A DNA stretch of 64,000 bases. Source: Stigmatella erecta. GTDB lineage: Bacteria > Myxococcota > Myxococcia > Myxococcales > Myxococcaceae. Of this stretch, positions 36,864 to 46,250 are shown piece after piece (position 1 is the first letter of the stretch; each line of letters opens with the position of its first letter). The translations under genes were made by a program, and so were the position numbers. The stretch spans positions 62,001 through 126,000 of the forward strand of contig NZ_FOIJ01000003.1 in NCBI RefSeq assembly GCF_900111745.1, read 5' to 3'. The notes under the pieces were generated by a model. That model was not told the DNA's origin, did no database searches, and was given only the letters and a program-made list of their open reading frames with translations.

Positions 36864-38453
36864 GTGGAGGACAAGACAGGGGGCACTCCCCCCGGCGGCA
36901 AGGCCAAGCCTGAGCGGCTGCTCACCGGAGTCCCCCGGCTGGACTTCATCACCAAGGGCGGGCTTCTCAAGGGCAACGCCTACTCGATTCTCGGTCCCCC
37001 CGGCTCTGGCAAGACGGTGCTGGCCAACCAGATCGCCTTCAACCACGTCAAGGATGACGGCCGGGCGCTCTATGTGACGCTGCTGTCCGAGTCCCACGCG
37101 CGCATGCTGGCGAACCTGGAGGGGATGACCTTCTTCGACCGGAGCGCCATCCCCGGCAAGCTGCACTACATCAGCGGCTACCGGGAGCTGGAGCAAGAGG
37201 GGCTCAGGGGGCTCTTGGAGCTGGTGCGGCGGGCCGCGCAGGACCACCGGGCCACGTTGATCATCATCGACGGCATGGATGCGGCGAAGGAGTTCGCCCG
37301 CTCGGACCTGTCCTTCAAGCGCTTCCTGCAGAGCCTGCAGACGTTCGTGGGCATCCTGGGCGCCACCCTGCTGCTGCTCTCGCCCCACCAGGAGGGGGAG
37401 CATCACCCGGAGAGCACCGCCGTGGACGGTGTCTTCGAGCTGTCGCTGTGGCTGTCGGGCCCCCGGGCCGTGCGCGAGCTGGTCGCGCTGAAATTCCGTG
37501 GCAGCGGCTCGCTCCTGGGCAAGCACGAGGTGGAGATCTCCGACCGAGGGGTCGTCATCCACCCTCGGACCGAGGTCCAGTTCTCCACCCCCAATGAGGA
37601 CAGCCGGGAGGACCGCATCCGGATGTCCTTCGGCATCCCCCGGCTGGATGAGTCTCTCCATGGCGGCCTGCTGTCCGGCTCCACCACCATGCTCCTGGGC
37701 AGCCCCGGCACGGGAAAGACGCTCCTGGGGCTGCACTTCCTGCTCCAGGGGGCCCGGGAAGGCCAGCCGGGCACCTACTTCGGCTTCTACGAGACGCCCC
37801 CCCGGCTCATCGAGAAGGCCGCGGGCGTGGGCATGCCGGATCTCCAGAAGTACGTGGACAACGGCATGATCGAGCTCCAGTGGCAACCGCCGCTGGAGCA
37901 CAACCTCGACTCGCTCGCGGAGCGGCTCCTGGAGCGCCTGCAGGAGCGGAAGGCCAAGCGGCTGCGGCTCTTCATCGACAGCGTGGCCGGCTTCCGCTCC
38001 GCAACCGTCTACCCGCAGCGCATGGGCCGCTTCTTCTCGGCCCTCTCGCACCAGCTGCGGATGATGGATGTGACGGCCCTCTACTCGGAAGAGACGCCCC
38101 TGCTCAGCCCGGGGGTGGACACGCCGCATCCGGAGGAGTCCGCGTACGTGGAGAACATCATCCTCCTGCGCTACGTGGAGCTGCGCTCCCAGCTCTACCG
38201 GCTCCTCTCCATCATGAAGATGCGCGAGAGCCTGTACGACAGCGGCATCCGGGAGTTCTCCATCTCGGAGAAGGGCATCTCGGTCGCCGACACGTTCGCC
38301 AGCGCGGAGTCGATCCTCACCGGCCATGCGCGCGAGACGGGCACCGCTGACGCCAAGGCCATGGCCCCGCGCCAGAAGGCGTCCTCTGGCAAGAAGGCCC
38401 CGAAGCCCCCGAAGCCCCCACTGCGGGGCAAATCCCGGCGGGGACGCTCATGA
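36864..38453 (+). CDS. KaiC-like double-domain RecA ATPase
   Basis: 529 aa from a GTG with CAAGGAG upstream. Two RecA/KaiC domains lie in tandem: the first (about 10-240) has Walker A GPPGSGKT, the second (about 250-475) has GSPGTGKT with the family start FGIPRLDESLHGGLLSGS. The C-terminal tail is Lys/Pro-rich. Stand-alone KaiC relatives without KaiA/KaiB often act with histidine kinases as ATP-dependent signalling switches; no clock is implied. Flanked by a hybrid kinase and a response regulator, it is probably the central output or scaffold of that module. Confidence 0.9.
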   Translation: MEDKTGGTPPGGKAKPERLLTGVPRLDFITKGGLLKGNAYSILGPPGSGKTVLANQIAFNHVKDDGRALYVTLLSESHARMLANLEGMTFFDRSAIPGKLHYISGYRELEQEGLRGLLELVRRAAQDHRATLIIIDGMDAAKEFARSDLSFKRFLQSLQTFVGILGATLLLLSPHQEGEHHPESTAVDGVFELSLWLSGPRAVRELVALKFRGSGSLLGKHEVEISDRGVVIHPRTEVQFSTPNEDSREDRIRMSFGIPRLDESLHGGLLSGSTTMLLGSPGTGKTLLGLHFLLQGAREGQPGTYFGFYETPPRLIEKAAGVGMPDLQKYVDNGMIELQWQPPLEHNLDSLAERLLERLQERKAKRLRLFIDSVAGFRSATVYPQRMGRFFSALSHQLRMMDVTALYSEETPLLSPGVDTPHPEESAYVENIILLRYVELRSQLYRLLSIMKMRESLYDSGIREFSISEKGISVADTFASAESILTGHARETGTADAKAMAPRQKASSGKKAPKPPKPPLRGKSRRGRS

Positions 38454-38833
38454 AGACCATCCTCGTCGTCGATGACGAGTTCGACATCGTGGAGGCGGTG
38501 AAGGCCATCCTCGAGGAGGATGGCTACCGGGTCCATGCCTGCGGCAATGGGTCCGAGGCGCTCCGCTGCCTCAAGGAGGTGAAGCCGGACCTGGCCATCC
38601 TGGACATCATGATGCCCCGGCTCAACGGCTACGAGACCCTCAAGGCCTTGCGGCAGCAGCCGGCCTTCGCGCAGCTGCCCGTGATCCTCATGAGCGCCAT
38701 CGTCCCCGAGGTGACCGCCGGCGGCTACTCGTGGAATGGCTTCCTCAAGAAGCCCTTCTCCCTGCAGTCCCTGCTGGACCAGGTCCACCGCCTGGCCCCG
38801 AAGGCCGCGGACGGCGACGGGGCCACCGGGTAG
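38450..38833 (+). CDS. Single-domain response regulator
   Basis: 127 aa overlapping the KaiC-like gene by 4 bp (ATGA). It is a CheY-like receiver with acidic DDEFD near the N-terminus, phospho-Asp in LAILDIMMPRLNGYE, a Ser switch residue in VILMSAIVPE and Lys in FLKKPFS. There is no output domain, so it relays a phosphate, likely within the kinase/KaiC module. Confidence 0.93.
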   Translation: MKTILVVDDEFDIVEAVKAILEEDGYRVHACGNGSEALRCLKEVKPDLAILDIMMPRLNGYETLKALRQQPAFAQLPVILMSAIVPEVTAGGYSWNGFLKKPFSLQSLLDQVHRLAPKAADGDGATG

Positions 38834-38845
38834 GGGGCCACCGGG

Positions 38846-40384
38846 TCAGTCGCGGGCGACCTTGAACCGTCCCGTCACCGCGGTGAGCCCCTCGGCCACG
38901 GCCTGGAGATCCTGGGCGATCCGGGTGGTGCGGCCCGTGGCGTCCACGCCCTGCTTCACCAGCTCCGCCACGTTGCGCGCGCCCTGCACGGCCTGCTCGC
39001 TGGACTGGCGCTGCTGGCGCGTGGCGATGGTGATTTGACGAGCCGCCTCGCTGGTGCCGCGCGCCAGCTCCACGATGCGCTCGAACACCGCCGAGGCCTG
39101 CTCGGCCACCTCCACCCCGCGGTCCGAGGTCGCCATGCCCACGCGGGCCTTGGCGGCGGCCTCGTCGCCGGAGTCCTGCACCTTCTCGACGATGCGGGCG
39201 ATGTCCCGCGCGGAGCCGGACACGTTCTCGGCCAGCTTGCGCATCTCGGCGGCCACCAGCGAGAAGCCCCGGCCCACCTCGCCCGCCTTGGTGCCCTCCA
39301 GCGCCGCGTTGAGCGCCAGCAGATCCGAGCGCTCCGCCACCTGGTTGATGACCTGGGCGATCTTCGACACCTGCTGGAGATCCTGGTTGAGCCCCACGAT
39401 GGCGTCCGCGACGCCCTTGGACTCGATGCGGATGTCGTTGATGCCCGCCACCACCTGGGCCACCACCGCCATGGCCTCGGCCACGGCCTCGTGGGTGCGG
39501 CGCGCGCTGGACTCCACCACCTCCGTGGAGCTGGAGATCTGCTCCGCGGTGCGGCTCAGCTCCTCGAATGTGGCGGCGATCTGCTGGGCGTAGGCGGCCT
39601 GCTGGCTGATGACGTGCTCCTGGTCGGCGGAGGCCCCCGTGAGCCCGCGCGAGGCGCTGGAGAGCTGCTCGGTGCGCGAGACGAGCTCGGCCACCGTGGC
39701 GCGCAGCGTGCCCAGCATCTCGTTGAAGGAGGTGGCCATGAGGCGCACCTCGCCGGCCGCGGGCACCTCCATCTGGCTGCGGGACACATCGCCCATGGCC
39801 ACTTCCCGGGCCATGTCCGTCATGTGCGAGACGGGCTCCGAGATGGCCCGGCTCAGCAGGAAGGCCAGCACCAGGCCCAGCAGCGTGGCGGCCAGGAACA
39901 CGGGCAGCGCCAGCACGATGAAGGCCCGGGTGTCCTCGTGCACCACCGCGGTGTCATAGCCGAGCACGTAGTTCCGGCCATCCGGCAGGGCGCACCGCAC
40001 CACCACGGCCTCGCCCACGTGCCCATCGGCGCAGCCGGTGGCGGCGGCGCGGATGGACCGGATCGCCGGCGGCACCGTGCCCCGCTGGGCCAGCAGCGCC
40101 CCGTCCGGCTCCACCACCGCCTGGAACGCCACGCGTCCGCCCTGCTCCACCTGCTCGAAGAGGGACTGAAGCGGCCCGGTGCCGGCCTGCGGCGCCTCGG
40201 CCAGACGCCGTGCCGCATCGGGGGCCGCGAGCAGCCCCACGCTGAGGGCGCGCTCCTTCAGCCGCTCCATGCCAATGGCCTTCTGCCGCGGGGGGAAGAC
40301 ACTTGCCCCCAGCACGGAGATGACGAGCGACGGCACCAGCACCGCGAGCGCCACCTGCCACCGTAAACTGAGCCGACCCCACAT
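38846..40384 (-). CDS. Methyl-accepting chemotaxis protein
   Basis: 512 aa from the ATG at 40384 with CCGGAG upstream. It has a first membrane helix (about 8-30, VALAVLVPSLVISVLGASVF), a periplasmic sensor region (about 30-155), a second helix (about 157-178, FIVLALPVFLAATLLGLVLAFLL), a HAMP linker, then coiled-coil methylation helices and the signalling tip (AALEGTKAGEVGRGFSLVAAEMRKLAENV). It couples to CheA/CheW, but no such genes are in the window. It is convergent with the response regulator gene. Confidence 0.93.
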   Translation of the reverse strand: MWGRLSLRWQVALAVLVPSLVISVLGASVFPPRQKAIGMERLKERALSVGLLAAPDAARRLAEAPQAGTGPLQSLFEQVEQGGRVAFQAVVEPDGALLAQRGTVPPAIRSIRAAATGCADGHVGEAVVVRCALPDGRNYVLGYDTAVVHEDTRAFIVLALPVFLAATLLGLVLAFLLSRAISEPVSHMTDMAREVAMGDVSRSQMEVPAAGEVRLMATSFNEMLGTLRATVAELVSRTEQLSSASRGLTGASADQEHVISQQAAYAQQIAATFEELSRTAEQISSSTEVVESSARRTHEAVAEAMAVVAQVVAGINDIRIESKGVADAIVGLNQDLQQVSKIAQVINQVAERSDLLALNAALEGTKAGEVGRGFSLVAAEMRKLAENVSGSARDIARIVEKVQDSGDEAAAKARVGMATSDRGVEVAEQASAVFERIVELARGTSEAARQITIATRQQRQSSEQAVQGARNVAELVKQGVDATGRTTRIAQDLQAVAEGLTAVTGRFKVARD

Positions 40385-40581
40385 GCCTCGCTCCGGAGTT
40401 GAGACGACACGCGGACGGTAGGCGCCCCGCCCCAAGAGCGTCAAACAGGCGGAAGGTGGAAGCCTGCCTTTGTTCCCTCGGCGGGCGAGCCAGGAAGCGG
40501 CCAGGGCCTGCGGCCCCGCGCAGGCCTCGCTTTTCTACTGTCATCTCAAAGGTTTAGGTGGGGGTGGATCCGTCTTTCCCT

Positions 40582-40610
40582 TTGACAGGGTGGGAGGGCT
40601 CTCCCTAAGG
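40582..40610 (+). promoter_or_regulatory. Putative promoter of nuoAB
   Basis: TTGACA (40582-40587), 17 bp, then CTAAGG (40605-40610). The predicted start of transcription (about 40617) is only a few bases before the nuoA ATG at 40621, so the message would have almost no leader. Confidence 0.5.
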
Positions 40611-40620
40611 TCCGCCGCCG

Positions 40621-40989
40621 ATGAATTCTCCTCTGGCCCCTTACCTGCCCATGGCCGTGGCGCTGCTCGTCTCGGGCGTCCTGGCGTTGGTGATGCCCGG
40701 CCTGGCGAGCCTGCTCGGCCCCCGCCGCCCCAGTGCCATCAAGTCCATGGCCTTCGAAGCGGGCTCGGAGACGACAGGCCCCGCGCGGCAGCGCTTCGCG
40801 GTGAAGTTCTACGTGATCGCCCTGCTCTTCATCATCTTCGACGTGGAGGCGGTCTTCCTGTATCCCTGGGCGGTGAACTTCCAGGCGCTCGGCTGGTTCG
40901 GCTACTGGGAGATGGTGGTTTTCGCTGCAACCCTGGTGGTGGGTCTTATCTACATCTGGAAGAAGGGCGCTCTCGACTGGGAGAGCTGA
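40621..40989 (+). CDS. nuoA: NADH-quinone oxidoreductase subunit A
   Basis: 122 aa with three membrane helices. The conserved loop FEAGSETTGPARQRFAVKFY and the second helix with IIFDVEAVFLYPW (conserved Asp/Glu) are diagnostic for NuoA. It is part of the membrane arm of complex I near the quinone site. It has no visible ribosome site and may be read from a nearly leaderless message. It is followed 6 bp later by nuoB. Confidence 0.97.
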   Translation: MNSPLAPYLPMAVALLVSGVLALVMPGLASLLGPRRPSAIKSMAFEAGSETTGPARQRFAVKFYVIALLFIIFDVEAVFLYPWAVNFQALGWFGYWEMVVFAATLVVGLIYIWKKGALDWES

Positions 40990-40995
40990 GAAACC

Positions 40996-41559
<564 letters not shown>

Positions 41560-41636
41560 CGCCCGCCGAGGCGTGAAGGGCCCGGGCCCCGTGTGTCTCC
41601 CTCGCGGGAGATGCCGGTGCCCTCGGCTTGGAAGGC

Positions 41637-42110
41637 CTACCAGCGGTGATAGGCGGGGTGGCCCGGCTTGACGGCCACGAACGTGCCCCGGCACGTGGCG
41701 GTCACCTTGCCACCGGCGGTGAGCGTGCCCTCGATGACGGCGCGGTCGGCTTTGAGCTCCACGGGCCTTGCCTCCAGGAGCACGGGCCCCGCGAGCGGCG
41801 TGGGGCGCTTGAGCTGGATGGTGTAGTCGGCCGTCACGGTGCAGGGCGGCGACTCCAGGCCGCCCGCCTTCATCAGGTGGTAGGCCGCCGTCCAGTTGCA
41901 GTGGCAATCCAGCAGCGAGCCGATGATGCCGCCGTTGAGCATGCCCGGGAAGGCCTGGTGGTGCTCGGCGGGCGTCCACTCGGCCACCACCCGGTCCTCC
42001 TCCACCCGGCTGCGGATGCGCAGGCCCTGCGGGTTGGAGGGGCCGCAGCCGAAGCAGGCGCTGTGGGGGGCGTAACGCTCCTGGAGGCTCTGGGAATCAG
42101 GGGTCGGCAT
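41637..42110 (-). CDS. PaaI-type hotdog thioesterase
   Basis: 157 aa with the hotdog-fold signature: the helix PGMLNGGIIGSLLDCHCNW, where HGG is replaced by NGG with Asp nearby, and the strand TVTADYTIQLKRPTPLAGPVLLEA. The family hydrolyses acyl-CoA thioesters. N-terminal ACFGCGPSNPQGLRI is common in this subgroup. It lies on the opposite strand within the split nuo cluster, and nothing there shows a link to complex I. Confidence 0.88.
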   Translation of the reverse strand: MPTPDSQSLQERYAPHSACFGCGPSNPQGLRIRSRVEEDRVVAEWTPAEHHQAFPGMLNGGIIGSLLDCHCNWTAAYHLMKAGGLESPPCTVTADYTIQLKRPTPLAGPVLLEARPVELKADRAVIEGTLTAGGKVTATCRGTFVAVKPGHPAYHRW

Positions 42111-42133
42111 GGTGGCCTCACCCTAACCCGCCC

Positions 42134-44131
42134 TCACGGGGCCTGCACCCGCACCGCGTCCAGCCACTGGCCCAGGGCGCCGGCCTCCGCACAGTCCCCC
42201 GTGCACGTGCGCCGCACGCCCCCGTCCGCGCGCGGCTGATCCACCAGCCACCGCCGCCCGTCGAATGCCCCCCGGTCCTTCTCCTGGACCATGGCGTCAT
42301 GGGCCTCCGCGCGCACCTCCACCACGCCATCGGGGCGGATGCGGTAGGCGTCAAAGGCGCGAGGAGCCCCCGGCCAGTGCCCTGGATCGAACACCTCCGG
42401 GCTCACGTGCGTGAAGCCCGTCTCCGCATACAGCGGCGAAGGCGAGAAGGGCTCTCCGCGCAGCAGCGGGACGAGCGACACGCCATCCACGTCTTCCGGC
42501 AGGGCCGGAAGGCCCGCCAGCCCCAGCAGCGTCGGCCCCACGTCCACGAGGCGCACCAGGGTGTCCACCCGGGACGGGGAGGCCCGGCCTCGCGGCGGCT
42601 TCACGGCCAGCACCACGCGGTACTCCTCTTCCGAGAGCCGGGCCCCGTGGACCGGCGTCGCCCCGGCCAGCTCCGGGTGGTCCGCGTGGAAGCTCTCGCC
42701 GTGGTCCGAGAAGAGGACGATGAGCGCATCGTCATAGCGCTCCGCCTGCTTCAGCGCGTCGAGCAACCGGCCCACCTGCGCATCCGCCTGGGCGAGCAGC
42801 TCGTCGTAGAGCGCCTCCGCCCCTTCCCGGCTCCAGCCGCCCGCGCCGCCCGCGCCCCCGGGAACCACCGGGGAGAAGTGCATGCGCAGCCGCCGCTCGA
42901 GCGGCTCGGAGGCCGCCACGAAGCGCCGGTAATAAGGATAGACAGGGTCCCCCGGGAAGTGCGCCGCGGTGGCGTGGAACGCGAAGAGCGTGGACCCCTG
43001 CCGTGCCTCGGCGAGCAGCCGCGCCGCGAGCCGCTCGGAGTAACCCACCGGATCGTGAATCCCCGCCAGGGCGCGGTTGTCGGTGAACTCGGGCAGCCAC
43101 GCGGCGCCGAGGGCATGGTCCGCGAGGAGGCCCACGCCCCGGTAGCGCAGCTTCTCCAGCAGGAAGTTCACCGCGCCCCGGGGTGGCTGGAGGCGCGTGG
43201 TGAAGCCGGAGTCCGGCCCCTCCGCGTGGAAGCGCGAGCAGTCGGTGGCGAACACGGTGCGCCACCCGGCCTCCGAGAACTGGCGGGCGAAGGTGGGGGC
43301 CTGAATCCAGCGGGACTCGGCCGTGAGCGAGTAGCGCACCCCCGTGCGGTGCGGCCACCGCGCGGTGAGCAGCGAGCGCCAGGCGGGCTCCGTCTGGGCA
43401 ATCGGGGTGTACGCCTGGGTGAAGAGCGTGGCGCCCTCCTCCAGGAAGCGCTCCAGGGTCGGCGCCACGGCGCGGGTGCCGCCCAGCATCCGCAGCCGGT
43501 CCGGACGGAAGGCGTCCACGCCGATGAGGACCACGAGCGGGTACCGCACGTCCCCGCCCCGGACCCTCGCGCCCCCGGCCGCGAGCAGCGCCACCGCCCC
43601 CACCGCCCCCACCCCGGCCGCCAGGGTCCACTTCCCGGGACGCACCCGCCACACCAGCACCGCCACGCTGAGCCCCAGGAGCAGGCCCGCGGCCAGGCGC
43701 GGGTGCCACGGCTCGCCCACCTCCACCAAGGTGCCCAGCACGGGCCGGAGCGCGGGCACGTCATCGAAGAGGGCCGGCCTCTGAATGGCCCGGTCCCAGG
43801 CCAGCAGCCCCAGCAACCCCAGCCACGCGGGCACCGTCCAGCCCCACCGGACGCCCCCCCAGGCCCGGACGAGCCCTCCGGCGAGCGCCCCCAGCACCGC
43901 GCCGCCCAGGGCATACACGGCGGCGATCCGCGCGAGCAGCCCGGGCAGCAGGGGGCCAATGGCCGCCATCAGCGCCGCATAGGGGCCTTGGACATCGATG
44001 CCCACCCCCACGCCCGCCGTGCGCAGCAAGCGCTCGGATTCCCAGGCGAACAGCCCCAACCCCAGCACCGCCCCCAGCAGGGCGGCGCGCGACAACCCGC
44101 GCAAGAGACCGGACGGGGAACGGGAGGACAT
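42134..44131 (-). CDS. Membrane-anchored sulfatase/alkaline phosphatase superfamily protein
   Basis: 665 aa from an ATG at 44131. The N-terminal third (about 1-200) carries four to five membrane helices, the rest is a periplasmic hydrolase domain of the sulfatase/LTA-synthase type: VVLIGVDAFRPDRLRMLGG (first metal-binding Asp), LIVLFSDHGESFHADH (Asp-His pair) and late His. The nucleophile position TEPAWRSLLTAR has Thr where sulfatases have Cys or Ser for formylglycine. A Thr nucleophile is typical of phosphotransferases such as LtaS. It may therefore move phospho-groups on envelope lipids or glycans. Confidence 0.85.
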   Translation of the reverse strand: MSSRSPSGLLRGLSRAALLGAVLGLGLFAWESERLLRTAGVGVGIDVQGPYAALMAAIGPLLPGLLARIAAVYALGGAVLGALAGGLVRAWGGVRWGWTVPAWLGLLGLLAWDRAIQRPALFDDVPALRPVLGTLVEVGEPWHPRLAAGLLLGLSVAVLVWRVRPGKWTLAAGVGAVGAVALLAAGGARVRGGDVRYPLVVLIGVDAFRPDRLRMLGGTRAVAPTLERFLEEGATLFTQAYTPIAQTEPAWRSLLTARWPHRTGVRYSLTAESRWIQAPTFARQFSEAGWRTVFATDCSRFHAEGPDSGFTTRLQPPRGAVNFLLEKLRYRGVGLLADHALGAAWLPEFTDNRALAGIHDPVGYSERLAARLLAEARQGSTLFAFHATAAHFPGDPVYPYYRRFVAASEPLERRLRMHFSPVVPGGAGGAGGWSREGAEALYDELLAQADAQVGRLLDALKQAERYDDALIVLFSDHGESFHADHPELAGATPVHGARLSEEEYRVVLAVKPPRGRASPSRVDTLVRLVDVGPTLLGLAGLPALPEDVDGVSLVPLLRGEPFSPSPLYAETGFTHVSPEVFDPGHWPGAPRAFDAYRIRPDGVVEVRAEAHDAMVQEKDRGAFDGRRWLVDQPRADGGVRRTCTGDCAEAGALGQWLDAVRVQAP

Positions 44132-44271
44132 GCGGCCTCAGCCTCTATCCGAATCCCCGGGGCGCCTCCAGCCTGGCAAGCGCCTTTCCCCGCCACTGAC
44201 GTGCGCGACCCGTGGACTCATGCCAACATGGGGCCCGCCGCACTACCTACCGGGGGGTGCCCAAGGGCCCT

Positions 44272-45543
44272 ATGGACGCCGTGGGACAGACAGTCCAGGA
44301 AACACTGGCCCAGACGCTCAAGGTCGAGCGGGGCCACAATGCCTTGAATCTGGCGTGGGTGCGCCTGCTGGGCATCTCCGCGGTCTTCAGCGTCTCCCTG
44401 TACTTCGGCCGCGTGCGCGGCATGGCCGACTGGGCCATCTACATCCCCCCCTTCGCCGCGTACTGGTCGGTGACGGCGCTGACGCTGGTGTCCCTGCTGC
44501 GCTACGAGCGGCTGCGGAAATGGGCGGGGCTGTCCCTGGCCCTGGTGGACGTGCCCGCCATCTACTGGCTCCAGCACATCGCCCTGCCCCTGTCGCCCTC
44601 GCCCGGGGGCATCGCGGGCTTCACCCTGGGCATCTACGCCACCCTCATCCTGCTGTCGGCCCTGTCCCTGCGCCGCACGGCGACGCTGGTGGTGATGGGG
44701 TGCGCGGCCGTGGCGGAGCTCACCCTCCAGCAGGAGGCCCAGATCGACCTGGGCGCCCAGCTCGCCGCCGTCGTCGTCCTGGGCGCCTGCGCGGCCGGGG
44801 CCTGCCACATGCTGCTGCGCATCCGCACGCTCTTGACGACCGCGACGCGCGAGGAGCTCAAGCGCGCCCGGCTGGGCCGCTACTTCTCCCCCGCCGTGGC
44901 CGAGCGGCTGCAGGACCTGGGCCGCTCCGAGACGCTCCCCGAGCTGCGCGAAGTCACCCTCCTGTTCGCGGACATCCGGGACTTCACCTCCCTGAGCGAG
45001 CGGCTGCGGCCCGAGCAGGTCGTCACCCTGCTCAACGAGTACTACGGCCGCATGGTCGAGGTGGTGTTCCGCCACGGCGGTACCCTGGACAAGTTCATCG
45101 GCGATGCGCTGATGGTGTACTTCGGCGCCCCCATCGCCGAGCCCGAGCACGCCCGGCGCGGCGTGCAGTGCGCCCTGGACATGGTCCACGAGTTGGAGTC
45201 CCTCAACGCGGCGCGCACGGCCCGGGGCGAGCCCTGCCTGCGCATCGGCGTGGGCCTGCACACCGGGCCCGCGGTGCTCGGCAACATCGGCTCGGCCACC
45301 CGCCGCCTGGAGTACACCGCCATCGGGGACACGGTGAACCTGGCCAGCCGCATCGAGAGCCTCACCAAGACGGCCGGTGTCCCCATCCTGGCCTCTGGCG
45401 CCACCCGGGATCAGGCCGGGGACAGCTTCCTGTGGAAAGAGCTGCCCCCTGCCTCCGTGGCCGGCAAGAGCCAGCCCGTCCCCATCTACGTGCCCGGTTC
45501 CCGGGCAGCCTCGCGGCCGGCGGACGCCACCGTGGCGGCCTGA
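44272..45543 (+). CDS. Membrane-bound class III adenylate/guanylate cyclase
   Basis: 423 aa from the ATG at 44272; an upstream frame to 44212 is possible but lacks a better site. About six membrane helices fill the first 190 residues. The cyclase domain (about 220-405) has [11 protein letters not shown] with the first metal Asp, [17 protein letters not shown] with Lys and second Asp, and [16 protein letters not shown] with the base-contact Asp and transition-state Asn/Arg, so all catalytic residues are present. It should make cAMP, inside the cytoplasm. It lies between nuoB and nuoC, ending with a terminator hairpin. Confidence 0.93.
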   Translation: MDAVGQTVQETLAQTLKVERGHNALNLAWVRLLGISAVFSVSLYFGRVRGMADWAIYIPPFAAYWSVTALTLVSLLRYERLRKWAGLSLALVDVPAIYWLQHIALPLSPSPGGIAGFTLGIYATLILLSALSLRRTATLVVMGCAAVAELTLQQEAQIDLGAQLAAVVVLGACAAGACHMLLRIRTLLTTATREELKRARLGRYFSPAVAERLQDLGRSETLPELREVTLLFADIRDFTSLSERLRPEQVVTLLNEYYGRMVEVVFRHGGTLDKFIGDALMVYFGAPIAEPEHARRGVQCALDMVHELESLNAARTARGEPCLRIGVGLHTGPAVLGNIGSATRRLEYTAIGDTVNLASRIESLTKTAGVPILASGATRDQAGDSFLWKELPPASVAGKSQPVPIYVPGSRAASRPADATVAA

Positions 45544-45545
45544 TC

Positions 45546-45566
45546 GGGCCTGTCAGGGGCCCTTTT
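45546..45566 (+). terminator. Rho-independent terminator after cyclase gene
   Basis: GGGCC (45546-45550), a 7-nt loop, GGCCC (45558-45562) and TTTT (45563-45566). It lies 2 bp past the cyclase stop and before the nuoC promoter, separating the two units. Confidence 0.55.
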
Positions 45567-45632
45567 CCGGCATAACGCCCCCCACACGGGCTTCTAGCGC
45601 GCGTAAGTGCGCCAGATGGCTAGGGGATTACG

Positions 45633-45661
45633 TTGACGCACTCGGTCTGCCGTCCTTATAA
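45633..45661 (+). promoter_or_regulatory. Strong sigma-70 type promoter of nuoCDGHI
   Basis: TTGACG (45633-45638), exactly 17 bp, TTATAA (45656-45661). This is the best housekeeping promoter in the window. Transcription would start near 45668, so the TTG at 45633 cannot be the nuoC start codon. Confidence 0.75.
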
Positions 45662-45692
45662 AGCCGCGATCCTCCTGCCATTGGGATGCCCC

Positions 45693-46226
45693 TTGAGCAC
45701 ATTCGCGTTGGACAGAGTCTCTGCTCACCTGCCGGAGGCGGTCGCGGAGCGCTACGTCGACCGGACGGGCGGCGCGTGGGCCGTCATTCACGCCCAGCAC
45801 CTGCCCACGGTGGTGGCCTACCTCAAGAATGATCCCGAGCTGAACTTCAAGCTCTTCGTCTCCATCGACGGCGTGGACCGGCTGCACCTGGCCGAGAACG
45901 ATCCGCGCTTCGAGATCGTCTACTTCCTGCGCTCGCTCACCCGCAACGAGCACGTGCGGCTCAAGGTCCGCGTCTCCGAGGCCCACCCCGAGGTGCCCTC
46001 GCTGGTGCCGCTCTTCAAGGGCGCCAACTGGTGGGAGCGCTTCGTGTGGGACTTCTACGGCATCCGGTTCGTGGGCCACCCGGACCTGCGCCGCGTCCTG
46101 CTCTACGAGGAGTTCCAGGGCCACCCCCTGCGCAAGGACTACGCCCTGCGGGATCGGCAGCCGCTCATCCCCGAGCGCCCCATCAAGGACATCTTCCGCG
46201 GCCCCGGCACCAGCGGCCATTCCTGA
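45693..46226 (+). CDS. nuoC: NADH-quinone oxidoreductase subunit C
   Basis: 177 aa from a TTG at 45693 (LSTFALDRVSAHLPEAV). I prefer this start because the alternative TTG at 45633 is the -35 box of the promoter. It has the NuoC/30-kDa signature FLRSLTRNEHVRLKV and ERFVWDFYGIRFVGHPDLRRVLL, ending in the typical GHPLRKDY. It is a peripheral-arm subunit. NuoC and NuoD are separate here, unlike the fused CD of E. coli. nuoD starts 24 bp later. Confidence 0.95.
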   Translation: MSTFALDRVSAHLPEAVAERYVDRTGGAWAVIHAQHLPTVVAYLKNDPELNFKLFVSIDGVDRLHLAENDPRFEIVYFLRSLTRNEHVRLKVRVSEAHPEVPSLVPLFKGANWWERFVWDFYGIRFVGHPDLRRVLLYEEFQGHPLRKDYALRDRQPLIPERPIKDIFRGPGTSGHS

Positions 46227-46250
46227 CGCCCCGGCCCATTGAGGACACCC

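Noticed and set aside
40582..40610. A possible regulatory RNA leader before nuoA
   Set aside because: Predicted transcription start is only a few bases from the ATG, leaving no room for a riboswitch.
45633..45692. Extra 20 residues on NuoC
   Set aside because: The TTG at 45633 is the -35 box of the promoter.
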